Shown: positions 7,779 to 16,424, counted from the first letter of the stretch. The stretch: 37,189 nt of DNA from Sphingobacteriaceae bacterium (GCA_947453445.1 CANGGP010000032.1:1-37189); one strand, 5' to 3'. A program made the numbers and translations. Notes: generated by a model from the sequence alone, not told the origin.

Positions 7779-10700
7779 ATGTCGAAACCCAACAAATACC
7801 TTTGTTTTGTAATTTTCTTCGTTTGCACCTTGATGGTTCAAAAGGCGCAAAACACTTTTACTTTTACCAATGCCGGCGCAACAGGCAGTGTGGGACCATC
7901 ACAAACCATGGTCAATAACACGTATTCAAATACCGCCTTAAATGGATTGGTTACCGTTTCATTGGGTATTCAATCTTTTACAATTCCAAGCACGGGCAAT
8001 TATCGCATTGAGGCAGTGGGCGCGGCCGGCGGCACGCAATCATATTCACCGGGTTATCCCGGCGGTTTAGGTGCTTCTATGCGTGGTGAATTTACATTTA
8101 CAGCAGGAACAGTTTTAAAAATTTTGGTTGGTCAAAAAGGTGAAGATACGCGGGTGAGCACAGAAGACAATGCCGCGCCGGGAGGTGGAGGAGGTTCCTT
8201 TGTTTACATAAGTCCAAGCAGTTCAGTACCACTGATAGCAGCAGGTGGCGGTGGCGGTGGCGGAAGAAATGCGGGTGCATTGCACGCTTCAATTACATCA
8301 AGCGCCAATTGGGCATTCAGTGGCGGTGCCGGTGGTACAGGCGGCAATGGCGGGCAATATAATTTTGCGGGTTTAACCTATTATGCCGGTGCGGGGGCAG
8401 GTTGGTTAACCGATGGTACCAGCGGAGGAACGGCCACCTTGTATTCGAATGTGCCGGGTTCTTCGGGTGCAGGCGGAGGACGCTGTCCACAAAACGGCGG
8501 ACTTGGAGGCATTCGATACAATGATGGTTTTGATGAAGGTGGTGATGGTGGATTTGGCGGTGGTGGTGGCGGTGGCTCAGATAATATGGGTACCGGCGGC
8601 GGCGGCGGATTTTCAGGCGGCGGTGGCGGTAATGGTGGCAGCACAACGTCCGGCAATCCTACAGGTGGCGGTGGCGGTTCATACAATGGCGGAATTAACC
8701 AAGTGAATACAGCCAGTGTAAACGCAGGTCATGGTTATGTGATTATTACGCGACTGTCGGGTGTTAACTTAACACAAACTGGCATCATTAACTGTTATGG
8801 TCAATTAAGCGGTGCTTTAACGGCCTCAGCATCCGGCGGTACCGGACCATATACTTATTCTTGGTCACCGGGTGGATCAACGGCTACTTCCATTACAGGA
8901 CTTGGAGCAGGCACCTATACTTGCAGGGCCACCGATGCAGCGTCGGTGGTATATACCTCAACATTTGTGATTACACAACCGGCACCTTTAACATCAAGCA
9001 TAAGTGCACAAGTCAATAATATTTGTAGTGGTGGTGTTACCGGTGCAGCAACAGTGGCGGCTTATGGCGGCACTTCACCATATTCATACACCTGGTCGCC
9101 GGGCGGTGGATTTTCTGCAAGCGCAAATAATTTGGCCACGGGCACTTATACTGTGAGTATTAAAGATGTAAATAATTGCAGCAGTTCGAGTACCCTTAGT
9201 ATCACCCAACCTGCACCAATCAATGTGGTTGCTTTTGCTATTAATTCAACAGTTTGTGCCGGCAATACTAGTACTTTAATTGCGGCCGGTGCATTAACCT
9301 ATTCTTGGTCGGGCGGTGTGATTAACGGTGTTGGTTTTGCGCCTGTGGCCACCGGAGTATATTCAGTGATTGGCACCGATGCCAACGGTTGCACAGGTAC
9401 CAACACAGTGGCAATAACAGTTAACCCGGCGCCAAGTATGAGTGTGAGTGGACCAAATTCAGTTTGTTCAGGCAGCGCCATTACATTAAGTGCAAGTGGA
9501 GCCAATTCATACAGTTGGAGTACCGGTTCTACTGCCAGCGCAATTTTTGTTGCCCCAACAAGCGCAAGTTCATATACCGCTTATGGATTTAATACATTTG
9601 GATGTTCTTCGTCAATGGTGAAAAGCATCAATGTGTTGAGTTTACCAAGTGTGTCGGCGAGTATCAGTAGCAATAGTATTTGTGCGGGATATCCTGTACT
9701 GGCATTTGCCTCAGGTGCAAATACCTACAGTTGGAGTGGTGGGGTACAGAATGGCGTGGCCTTTACGCCAAGTGTGACCACTACCTATACTTTAACCGGA
9801 ACGGATTTAAATGCTTGTTCTAATTATTTCATCACAACGGTTAGCATCACACCGTCGCCTGTTATCAGTATTTCAGGCAACACGATTGTATGTCCGGGCA
9901 ATGCAGTTAGTTTAAGTGCATCGGGCGCAAATTCTTATACATGGAGCACAGGTTCAACAGCTACGGGGATTTCAGTGAGTCCAAGCGCCACAACAGTTTA
10001 TTCAATTACAGGCATGAATGCATCAGGTTGTACCAGCAATGCCTTTAAAACCATTGTTGTGAGTGCTTTACCCACTGTATCCATTTCAGCTACCAACACA
10101 TCGGTGTGTGATGGTGTGCCGGTTACATTGGTAGCAGTTGGTGGTGCTTCAACCTATACTTGGTTGCCAATGAATGTCAATCCATTGTATGTAACGGTTA
10201 CGCCAAGCATTAACACAACTTATACCTTATTGGCTGCAAATGCTGCAGGATGCAGTAATTCAACATCCATCTTAATTGGTGTGAATGCGGCACCAAATAT
10301 TTCTGTTAGCAGTCCTACTTCCATTTGTTCGGGTTATGCATTAAACATGTCGGCTAGCGGCGCTGTTAGCTATACATGGAACACCGGTGCCACCACAGCC
10401 AATGTGGCCTTGAATCCAACAGCCAGCGCAGTTTATACGGTTGTTGGAACAGGCAGTAACGGTTGTTTAAAAACCACCTATCAATCGGTTGTGGTAGATC
10501 CATTGCCTATTGTTGGCGCCGGAAGCACTTCATCAGTTTTGTGTTTGGGAAGTCAAGTGAGTTTAATCGGCAGCGGCGCCACTACTTATACTTGGTTACC
10601 AATGAATACTGTTGGGGCATTTGTAAATGTTAGTCCAACTTCGAATTCAACTTATACAGTAACAGGAAAAAATAATTCAGGTTGTACCAATACGGCTGTG

Positions 10701-12269
10701 GTGTCTGTCACCGTAAATCCATTGCCGGTATTAAGTGTGAATGGGGCAGGCAACTTGTGTGCCGGTAACAGCAGCACGCTTGTTGTAAGCGGCGCCAATA
10801 CCTACACTTGGAGCAATTCAACAAATGCCGCAAGTGTAGTGGTTAGTCCTGCTCTCAGCACCACATTTGTTGTGAGCGGAACTGCAGCGAACGGTTGTGT
10901 GGGCAGCACCAATGCCGCGGTAAATGTGTTGGCCTTGCCAAATATAACTGTTATTGGAACCAATAGTGTTTGCGCAGGTTCGCCAGCCATTCTGGTGGCT
11001 GGGGGTGCAAACAATTATGTGTGGAGCATTGGTGGAAACACGCCAAGTATAAGTATTAATCCTACAGTTAGCACTGCATACATCGTTACAGGAACAGGCT
11101 CCAACGGTTGTACAGCTATTTTAAGCGGCACCATTGTGGTTGAAGCATTACCAAATGTGGCGGCTACATCCTCTTCGAGTATGGTTTGTTCAGGCGCGGC
11201 GGTTACACTCATTGGCTCAGGTGCCAATACCTATACTTGGTTGCCGGTGAATTCAAATGCAGCTTTAAGCACAGTTAATCCAATTGCTTCAACTACCTAC
11301 ACGCTCATTGGAAAAACCTTAAGTGCTTGTTCTAATTCTACCACAGTGAATATCGCAGTTTCGCAATCGCCTATTTTAAGTATTAGTGGTAATACAAGTA
11401 TTTGTAATGGTCAAACTGCTACGCTTACTGCAAGCGGCGCCAATACTTATACCTGGAATAACGCAGCAAATGCAGCAGTTATCAATGTTTCGCCTGCTTC
11501 AACAAGCAGCTATGTGGTGTATGGTAGTAATTCTGCCGGTTGTATTGGTAGCGCCAACTTCCCTGTTACAGTGTTTGCTTTACCTATATTAAGTATTAGC
11601 GGCAGCACGGCTGTGTGTGCCGGCTCAAGCGGAACATTGCTGGCCGCCGGGGCAAGCACTTATTCATGGAGCACTTCTTCTAATAGTACAAGTGTGAGCA
11701 TTAATCCAACCACATCAAGTGTTTATTCTTTGAACGGAACCAGTGCCAACAATTGTAGTGCCTCGGCTTCGGTAATGGTGATTGTGAATGCCTTGCCATC
11801 CATCACCATCAATGCAAGCAAAACAAGCATTTGCAAAGGTGAAAGTTTAGAACTTAGAGCAAACGGTGGTACCAATTATTTATGGAGTGAAGGCAGCCAA
11901 TTAAATGCCATCAATGTGAGTCCAACAGTAAACACCACATATACCGTAAGCGGACAAGGCCCTAATAATTGTTCTAATTCAGCTGTGATTAGTGTGTCAG
12001 TTTCTGAATGTACAGGATTAAGTGCCTATGCTGCAAAATCAACAAGCTTGCTCATTTATCCAAATCCAAGTGCAGGCAATATTAAATTGAATGCTTCTGA
12101 AACGCTTGATTTAATTTTGGTGAACAATTTAGGGCAATGCATCCAAAAAATTCGACTCAATGAACAAAATCAATTCGAAATGCAAGTGACAGAACTTGCC
12201 AAGGGTGTGTATTTTGTGATTGGGAACAATGACGGAAAGAACATCAAACAAAAAGTCATTATACAATAA
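7779..12269 (+). CDS. T9SS-secreted surface protein with ALK-like glycine-rich domain, SprB repeats and 13 Ig-like repeats
   Basis: This 1496-residue protein is predicted to be secreted by T9SS and attached to, or released from, the cell surface. After a signal peptide (to about residue 23), residues 27-326 form a glycine-rich domain whose ordered motifs (GPSQ, GIQSFTIPSTGNYRIEAVGA, KILVGQKGED, GGGGGSFVYI, PLIAAGGGGG, AGHGYVII) follow the glycine-rich ectodomain of receptor kinases ALK/LTK as I remember it (Pfam Gly_rich, PF12810). Residues 330-480 are two SprB-type repeats (SGGTGPYTYSWSPGG; GGTSPYSYTWSPGGG). Residues 481 to about 1412 are thirteen Ig-like repeats of about 71 residues, each with a cysteine near its start and one near its end. 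Residues 1427-1496 are a type A sorting domain beginning YPNPSAGNIKL and ending KQKVIIQ. Adhesion or matrix building is the likely role, by inference. It is a single-gene unit ending at a strong terminator. Confidence 0.93.
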   Translation: MSKPNKYLCFVIFFVCTLMVQKAQNTFTFTNAGATGSVGPSQTMVNNTYSNTALNGLVTVSLGIQSFTIPSTGNYRIEAVGAAGGTQSYSPGYPGGLGASMRGEFTFTAGTVLKILVGQKGEDTRVSTEDNAAPGGGGGSFVYISPSSSVPLIAAGGGGGGGRNAGALHASITSSANWAFSGGAGGTGGNGGQYNFAGLTYYAGAGAGWLTDGTSGGTATLYSNVPGSSGAGGGRCPQNGGLGGIRYNDGFDEGGDGGFGGGGGGGSDNMGTGGGGGFSGGGGGNGGSTTSGNPTGGGGGSYNGGINQVNTASVNAGHGYVIITRLSGVNLTQTGIINCYGQLSGALTASASGGTGPYTYSWSPGGSTATSITGLGAGTYTCRATDAASVVYTSTFVITQPAPLTSSISAQVNNICSGGVTGAATVAAYGGTSPYSYTWSPGGGFSASANNLATGTYTVSIKDVNNCSSSSTLSITQPAPINVVAFAINSTVCAGNTSTLIAAGALTYSWSGGVINGVGFAPVATGVYSVIGTDANGCTGTNTVAITVNPAPSMSVSGPNSVCSGSAITLSASGANSYSWSTGSTASAIFVAPTSASSYTAYGFNTFGCSSSMVKSINVLSLPSVSASISSNSICAGYPVLAFASGANTYSWSGGVQNGVAFTPSVTTTYTLTGTDLNACSNYFITTVSITPSPVISISGNTIVCPGNAVSLSASGANSYTWSTGSTATGISVSPSATTVYSITGMNASGCTSNAFKTIVVSALPTVSISATNTSVCDGVPVTLVAVGGASTYTWLPMNVNPLYVTVTPSINTTYTLLAANAAGCSNSTSILIGVNAAPNISVSSPTSICSGYALNMSASGAVSYTWNTGATTANVALNPTASAVYTVVGTGSNGCLKTTYQSVVVDPLPIVGAGSTSSVLCLGSQVSLIGSGATTYTWLPMNTVGAFVNVSPTSNSTYTVTGKNNSGCTNTAVVSVTVNPLPVLSVNGAGNLCAGNSSTLVVSGANTYTWSNSTNAASVVVSPALSTTFVVSGTAANGCVGSTNAAVNVLALPNITVIGTNSVCAGSPAILVAGGANNYVWSIGGNTPSISINPTVSTAYIVTGTGSNGCTAILSGTIVVEALPNVAATSSSSMVCSGAAVTLIGSGANTYTWLPVNSNAALSTVNPIASTTYTLIGKTLSACSNSTTVNIAVSQSPILSISGNTSICNGQTATLTASGANTYTWNNAANAAVINVSPASTSSYVVYGSNSAGCIGSANFPVTVFALPILSISGSTAVCAGSSGTLLAAGASTYSWSTSSNSTSVSINPTTSSVYSLNGTSANNCSASASVMVIVNALPSITINASKTSICKGESLELRANGGTNYLWSEGSQLNAINVSPTVNTTYTVSGQGPNNCSNSAVISVSVSECTGLSAYAAKSTSLLIYPNPSAGNIKLNASETLDLILVNNLGQCIQKIRLNEQNQFEMQVTELAKGVYFVIGNNDGKNIKQKVIIQ

Positions 12270-12280
12270 GGCTTTGGTTC

Positions 12281-12316
12281 AAAAAAAAACCGCAGACATG
12301 TCTGCGGTTTTTTTTA
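12281..12316. terminator. Bidirectional rho-independent terminator
   Basis: The core ACCGCAGACATGTCTGCGGT (12289-12308) is a perfect palindrome flanked by A on the left and T on the right. On either strand it therefore reads as a GC stem followed by a U-tract. It lies between the convergent surface-protein gene (stop 12269) and efp (stop 12328) and should end both transcripts. Confidence 0.92.
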
Positions 12317-12327
12317 TGTATTAAGAA

Positions 12328-12891
12328 TTACTTTTTAATGCGTTCAACATAATCGCCTGTGCGGGTGTCGATTTTAACCCAATCACCTTCGTTAAAGAAC
12401 AATGGTACACGAATTTCGGTACCGGTATCAATGGTGGCGTTTTTTAATGTGTTGGTGGCAGTATCACCTTTTAAGCCCGGTTCGGTATAGGTAATTTGTG
12501 CTTCAATAAATGTTGGAGGTTCAGCAATGATGGCTTCTTCACCTTCAAAACTTACTTTTACTTCCATGCCTTCCTTTAAAAAACGTCCGCCATTGCCAAA
12601 CATCACCATTGGAATGTGCACTTGCTCGTAATTTTCATTGTCCATAACAACAGCAAAATCACCTTCAGCATAAATGTACTGCATCATTTTGTATTCAACG
12701 CGTACAATTTCAACGCCTTCACCGCTTCTAAAACGGTTTTCGGTTTGTTTACCGTTTTTTAAGTTGCGCATCTTTGCTTGGTAAAATGCACGTAAGTTAC
12801 CCGGAGTACGGTGTTGGTACTCCATAATTTGAACTAATTCACCATTAAATCTGATAATAGATCCTACACCAATATCGCCTGTGTCTGCCAT
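12328..12891 (-). CDS. efp: Elongation factor P
   Basis: EF-P binds between the P and E sites of the ribosome and relieves stalling at polyproline. The 187-residue length and three-domain pattern are standard, with the family signature ITYTEPGLKGDTATNTLKNA in the C-terminal half and a VKIDTRTGDYVERI end. The domain I loop reads HRTPGNLRAF (about residues 27-36). The position of the modified Lys34 of Escherichia coli EF-P (PGKG) is Asn32 here, so lysylation, 5-aminopentanolylation or Arg-rhamnosylation at this site is not possible. I recall this sub-type from other Bacteroidota. ATG at 12891 is the clear start. A TATATTTA sequence upstream, one base off TAnnTTTG, may be its promoter. accA lies 44 nt upstream on the same strand. 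Confidence 0.96.
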   Translation of the reverse strand: MADTGDIGVGSIIRFNGELVQIMEYQHRTPGNLRAFYQAKMRNLKNGKQTENRFRSGEGVEIVRVEYKMMQYIYAEGDFAVVMDNENYEQVHIPMVMFGNGGRFLKEGMEVKVSFEGEEAIIAEPPTFIEAQITYTEPGLKGDTATNTLKNATIDTGTEIRVPLFFNEGDWVKIDTRTGDYVERIKK

Positions 12892-12935
12892 AAAATTTTT
12901 TTAAAAATTGCTTGTAAATATACTGTTTTTTTGAA

Positions 12936-13913
12936 TTATGCCGGTTCTTCCTCTTGCTCTAAGTCGTGCACCACACCCATAGAGGCAAATTTTTGAATAC
13001 GCTCTTCAATGCGCTTCGCCGGTTTCATTTTTTTAAGTTCCTTTAAGTGTTTTAATATCTCGGTTTTAACGGTAGCAAACATGGCTTCATGATTACGATG
13101 TGCTCCGCCCAATGGCTCTTCAATTACACCATCAATGAGTCCGTTTTTTTTCATGTCAATGGCCGTTAATTTTAGGGCTTCAGCAGCTTTTTCTTTAAAA
13201 TTCCAACTGCGCCACAAAATAGAAGAACACGATTCGGGTGAAATTACCGAATACCAGGTGTTTTCTAACATTAATACCTTATCGCCAATACCTATGCCCA
13301 ATGCCCCACCACTGGCGCCTTCACCAATAATGATACAAATTACAGGCACTTTTAATTGTGCCATTTCCAACAAGTTTCTGGCTATGGCTTCACCCTGACC
13401 GCGCTCTTCAGCCTCTAATCCCGGATAAGCACCCGGTGTATCAATAAAAGTGACGATGGGTTTATTAAATTTTTCAGCCATTTTCATTAAACGCAAAGCT
13501 TTACGATAGCCTTCAGGATTGGCCATACCAAAACGGCGAATTTGACGCATCTTGGTGTTAATCCCTTTTTGCTGACCAATAAACATTACTGTTTGTCCAT
13601 CAATCTCACCAAAACCGCCTACCATGGCTTTATCATCACCTACGGTTCTGTCGCCATGCAATTCAATAAAACTTTTGTCTGAAACGGCATCAATATAAGC
13701 CAAGGTATAAGGTCTTTCGGGGTGACGACTCACCTGAACCCTTTGCCATGCCGTTAAGTTCGAATACAGTTCCTTGGTTTTATCTTTAATGTGTTGTTCT
13801 AATTCTTTGATCTTATCCTTTAAATCAACCTTGCTCTTTGAAGCCACTTCATTCAGCTTGGTTAATTCTGCCTCTAGTTCTTGAATGGGTTTTTCAAAAT
13901 CCAAATACGTCAT
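12936..13913 (-). CDS. accA: Acetyl-CoA carboxylase carboxyltransferase subunit alpha
   Basis: AccA with AccD forms the carboxyltransferase that moves the carboxyl group from biotin to acetyl-CoA, the first committed step of fatty acid synthesis. The length of 325 residues is typical. Family motifs are seen throughout: [38 protein letters not shown], the crotonase-type oxyanion hole region in [19 protein letters not shown], and [20 protein letters not shown]. The N-terminal region (about residues 1-50) is a predicted coiled coil, also usual for the family. The C-terminal tail is acidic (EQEEEPA). accD is not in the window. It reads from a good promoter (13936-13963) and may be co-transcribed with efp. 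Confidence 0.97.
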   Translation of the reverse strand: MTYLDFEKPIQELEAELTKLNEVASKSKVDLKDKIKELEQHIKDKTKELYSNLTAWQRVQVSRHPERPYTLAYIDAVSDKSFIELHGDRTVGDDKAMVGGFGEIDGQTVMFIGQQKGINTKMRQIRRFGMANPEGYRKALRLMKMAEKFNKPIVTFIDTPGAYPGLEAEERGQGEAIARNLLEMAQLKVPVICIIIGEGASGGALGIGIGDKVLMLENTWYSVISPESCSSILWRSWNFKEKAAEALKLTAIDMKKNGLIDGVIEEPLGGAHRNHEAMFATVKTEILKHLKELKKMKPAKRIEERIQKFASMGVVHDLEQEEEPA

Positions 13914-13935
13914 GCTTTTTAAATTAGTTAGGGCT

Positions 13936-13963
13936 CAAATATAGGAATTTTTAAAAAAACAAA
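13936..13963 (-). promoter_or_regulatory. Bacteroidota-type promoter for accA
   Basis: On the minus strand a TTTG (13963-13960) is followed after 16 nt by a perfect TATATTTG box (13943-13936), 22 nt ahead of the accA start. Both spacing and sequence fit the TAnnTTTG promoter class. Confidence 0.65.
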
Positions 13964-14032
13964 TTTTAAGGCCAAATCCCGGGCATTTTCGTCAAAATAC
14001 TGCTTGGGCATGCGGCTTGCTCATTTTTTGAC

Positions 14033-14040
14033 TAAATTTG
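14033..14040 (+). promoter_or_regulatory. Candidate -7 box for the MbnP/MbnH cassette
   Basis: TAAATTTG matches TAnnTTTG exactly and ends 25 nt before the ATG at 14066. No well-spaced TTTG upstream element is evident, which could mean a regulated promoter; I see no clear operator. Confidence 0.5.
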
Positions 14041-14065
14041 AAGCATTCACCAAAGTTCTGTGCAT

Positions 14066-14872
14066 ATGATTTCTAAACGACCTATACACCTTCTTTTTAA
14101 AGGCACCTCATTGTGTTTGTTATTGATTTTGATGGCCTGTAAAAAGGACCCGGTGAATACCAATACCGATCCAACACCTACGCCAGAGGCCACGGGAAAA
14201 TTAAATCTCGAATTTCAAGCCAAGGTGGATACTGCCCGCTTGGCTTTTAATAAATTGTACATCAACCTGAATGGGGATTCATTGATGGTAACGAAATTTA
14301 ATTACTTCATCTCCAATATTGTTTTAACCAAAAGCGATAACAGTGTTTATTCTGAAAGTGAAAGTTACCATTTGGTGCGCCATACTTCAGCAACATCCTT
14401 TACTTTACCATTGAGCAATGTGCCGGTGGGCAATTACAAATCCATTTCATTTATGCTTGGGGTAGATAGTACCCGCAATGTTTCGGGCACACAAAGTGGT
14501 GATTTAGATCCGGTGAACGTAAGCGATATGTTTTGGAGTTGGAACACCGGTTATATTTTTCTAAAACTGGAAGGTACTGCAGGCAATGTGCCGACAAGTG
14601 ATAAAAAATTTCAATTCCACATTGGCGGTTATGGCGGCATTAATAAAACCCAACGCCGATTTAACTTGTCGTTCGGAAGCGCCACTGCCAACGTTAAAGA
14701 AACGGCAACGCCTTTGGTGCAATTAAATGTAGATGTAAATGAGGTTTTTACAAAGCCTTACAAACTCGATTTTAAAACACAGTACAATATTTTGAACCAA
14801 GGCACAACGGCCAAAATGGTGGCCGATAATTATGCCGATATGATTCGATTTAATTTGGTGCAAAACAACTAA
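14066..14872 (+). CDS. MbnP-family lipoprotein (predicted copper-binding)
   Basis: The protein belongs to the MbnP family, in which the methanotroph member is a periplasmic copper-binding protein. I chose ATG at 14066; a GTG at 14060 would add only two residues. The lipobox LMAC (Cys25) marks a lipoprotein. After a Thr/Pro-rich linker, family features follow in order: LNLEFQAKV (about 46-54), KFNYFISNIVL (77-87), ESYHLVRH, a SISFMLGVDSTRNVSG block (about 126-141), DLDPVNVSDMFWSWNTGYIF with its only two tryptophans (Trp157 and Trp159), FHIGGYGG, and VDVNEVF near the end. In methanotrophs the partner MbnH oxidises a tryptophan of MbnP to kynurenine; the two tryptophans here are the obvious candidates. 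The stop codon abuts the MbnH start. Confidence 0.85.
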   Translation: MISKRPIHLLFKGTSLCLLLILMACKKDPVNTNTDPTPTPEATGKLNLEFQAKVDTARLAFNKLYINLNGDSLMVTKFNYFISNIVLTKSDNSVYSESESYHLVRHTSATSFTLPLSNVPVGNYKSISFMLGVDSTRNVSGTQSGDLDPVNVSDMFWSWNTGYIFLKLEGTAGNVPTSDKKFQFHIGGYGGINKTQRRFNLSFGSATANVKETATPLVQLNVDVNEVFTKPYKLDFKTQYNILNQGTTAKMVADNYADMIRFNLVQNN

Positions 14873-15901
14873 ATGAAACACTTTTTTATAATTGCCTCTT
14901 TTGCTGCGCTCTTTTTTGGCTGTAAGGTCGATCCGAAAATTGTGGTAGCCAATTCGCCAATACAAGAAGTGCTGCCTGATGGCTGGCCAAAACCCGTTTA
15001 TACTTTTTCAAACAATCCTTTATCGGAGGCCAAATTTCAATTGGGACGCGCTTTGTTTTATGATCCCATTTTAAGTATCGATAGCACTGTATCCTGCGCA
15101 TCCTGTCACCAAGACTTTGCCGCTTTCGCCAATGCCGGACACCAACTTAGTCACGGTATTAAAGAGTTAAACGGTAATCGCAATGCGCCGCCATTGTTCA
15201 ATTTAAATTGGCATCCTTATTTTATGCATGATGGCGGTATTAATCACATTGAAGTGCAACCGCTTGGTCCAATTTCAAACACTGTTGAAATGGGTGAAAA
15301 CATTGGGCATGTGATTACAAAATTACAACGGTCGGCACGCTACCGCAATTTATTTGGAAGTGATGAAATAAATTCGCAAAACATGCTCAAAGCCATGGCC
15401 CAATTTATGGGGATGCTTTATTCATATAACAGCAAATACGATCAAGTAAAAAAATCAGGAGCACAGCAAAGCTTTACAGGAAGTGAATTTCACGGTTACC
15501 AACTGTTTTTAACGAACTGCAATGGCTGTCACAAAGAACCTCTCTTTTCTGATTTTCAATTTCGAAGCAATGGTTTAAAAGTGAATCCTGCTTTAAATGA
15601 TTCGGGGCGCGCACACATTACCGGTTTAAGTACCGATAAATTTAAATTTAAAACCCCAAGTTTACGCAACATTGCCCTTACCGCACCCTATATGCACGAT
15701 GGGCGTTTCGAAAATTTGGATTCCGTTTTAAACTATTATACCCGTGCCTTCGAAAACACACAAAATTTGGATGCCCAATTACCGGCAGGTGGATTTCAAT
15801 TTTCGGCCACTGATAAAAAGGACATCATTAATTTTTTAAAAACACTGAGCGATACAGCTTTGATTAACAATGCACGTTTTAAGGACCCAAAACATTTTTA
15901 A
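14873..15901 (+). CDS. MbnH-like di-haem cytochrome c peroxidase family lipoprotein
   Basis: This 342-residue protein is of the bacterial di-haem peroxidase/MauG superfamily. Two c-type haem sites are visible: CASCH at residues 75-79 and CNGCH at 216-220. Family motifs include FQLGRALFYDPILS (about 55-68), NGNRNAPPLFN (100-110), YFMHDGG (116-122) and PYMHDGRFENLDSVLNYY (272-289). A lipobox (FFGC, Cys17) places it as a lipoprotein. It begins one base after the MbnP stop, so the pair is translationally coupled. By analogy with methanotroph MbnH it would modify a tryptophan of the neighbouring MbnP using peroxide-level oxidation; a plain peroxidase role is the alternative. Confidence 0.9.
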   Translation: MKHFFIIASFAALFFGCKVDPKIVVANSPIQEVLPDGWPKPVYTFSNNPLSEAKFQLGRALFYDPILSIDSTVSCASCHQDFAAFANAGHQLSHGIKELNGNRNAPPLFNLNWHPYFMHDGGINHIEVQPLGPISNTVEMGENIGHVITKLQRSARYRNLFGSDEINSQNMLKAMAQFMGMLYSYNSKYDQVKKSGAQQSFTGSEFHGYQLFLTNCNGCHKEPLFSDFQFRSNGLKVNPALNDSGRAHITGLSTDKFKFKTPSLRNIALTAPYMHDGRFENLDSVLNYYTRAFENTQNLDAQLPAGGFQFSATDKKDIINFLKTLSDTALINNARFKDPKHF

Positions 15902-15904
15902 ACC

Positions 15905-16270
15905 ATGAGGGTATTTATATATAGCTTTTTAGTGTTGGCGGGAATGGCATTCACGACTTGTAAAAAAAATCAACTCGGCGGTAAGTCGCACATCAGCGGC
16001 ACAGTAATGCATCATTCCCGTTATTTGCCATTTGCCCGTGTGTTTATCAAGTTCAATGCCACTGAATTTCCGGGTAAAGATACCACCGTTTACGATGCTA
16101 AAGTGTGGGCCGATGACAAAGGCAATTATGCCATTACCTGTTACCAGGGTAATTATTATTTGTATGGCTTTGTGTATGATGATCAATTTTTAAAGAATGT
16201 CAGCGGGGGCATGCCCGTTAAAATCCGAAACAACGAATCGCTTAGTTTGGATGTGGCGGTGACGGAATAA
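15905..16270 (+). CDS. Small lipoprotein with carboxypeptidase-regulatory-like beta-sandwich, third gene of the MbnP/MbnH cassette
   Basis: The start lies 3 nt after the MbnH stop, so it is part of the same transcript. The N-terminus is a lipoprotein signal (FTTC, Cys19). The remaining roughly 100 residues follow the pattern of a carboxypeptidase-regulatory-like fold: SGTVMHHSRYLPFARVFIKF, then DAKVWADDKGNYAITCYQGN, then YYLYGFVYDD. Such domains usually act as protein- or ligand-binding modules on the cell surface. I recognise no more specific family. Its fixed position suggests a structural or delivery role for the copper module; this is inference. Confidence 0.7.
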   Translation: MRVFIYSFLVLAGMAFTTCKKNQLGGKSHISGTVMHHSRYLPFARVFIKFNATEFPGKDTTVYDAKVWADDKGNYAITCYQGNYYLYGFVYDDQFLKNVSGGMPVKIRNNESLSLDVAVTE

Positions 16271-16294
16271 AAAGCTTCAATCATTGCTTTTATT
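16269..16294 (+). terminator. Weak candidate terminator after the MbnP/MbnH cassette
   Basis: An AAAAGC/GCTTTT stem with a TTCAATCATT loop is followed by ATTTT. The six-pair stem is mostly A-T, so support is slight. Confidence 0.3.
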
Positions 16295-16424
16295 TTCATC
16301 TGTTTTTTACTGATCGATACCCAATCATGGCTTTTAAAATGATGGATGCCGTCATAAATAATTAATAAAATCAAGTTTAATATTTGTTTATTTTGCTTTA
16401 ATTTAAATTTTAAATTCAATTGTT

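Noticed and set aside
8317-8686. His/Arg-rich and Pro-rich minus-strand frames opposite the glycine-rich domain
   Set aside because: They are the reverse reading of GGN-rich codons, which always produce proline- and histidine-rich shadows.
8413-8706. 97-codon plus-strand frame within the glycine-rich domain
   Set aside because: A +1 shadow of the coding frame; valine/alanine-rich output is the expected artefact of GGT/GGC codons.
7779-12269. The large repeat protein as a possible phase-variable or contingency locus
   Set aside because: The repeats differ substantially at nucleotide level and there are no perfect short tandem repeats in the promoter or near the start codon.
16183-16419. 78-codon minus-strand frame across the cassette end and the PhnP-like promoter
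   Set aside because: Overlaps the third cassette gene in antisense and is AT-driven low-complexity Lys/Ile/Asn sequence.
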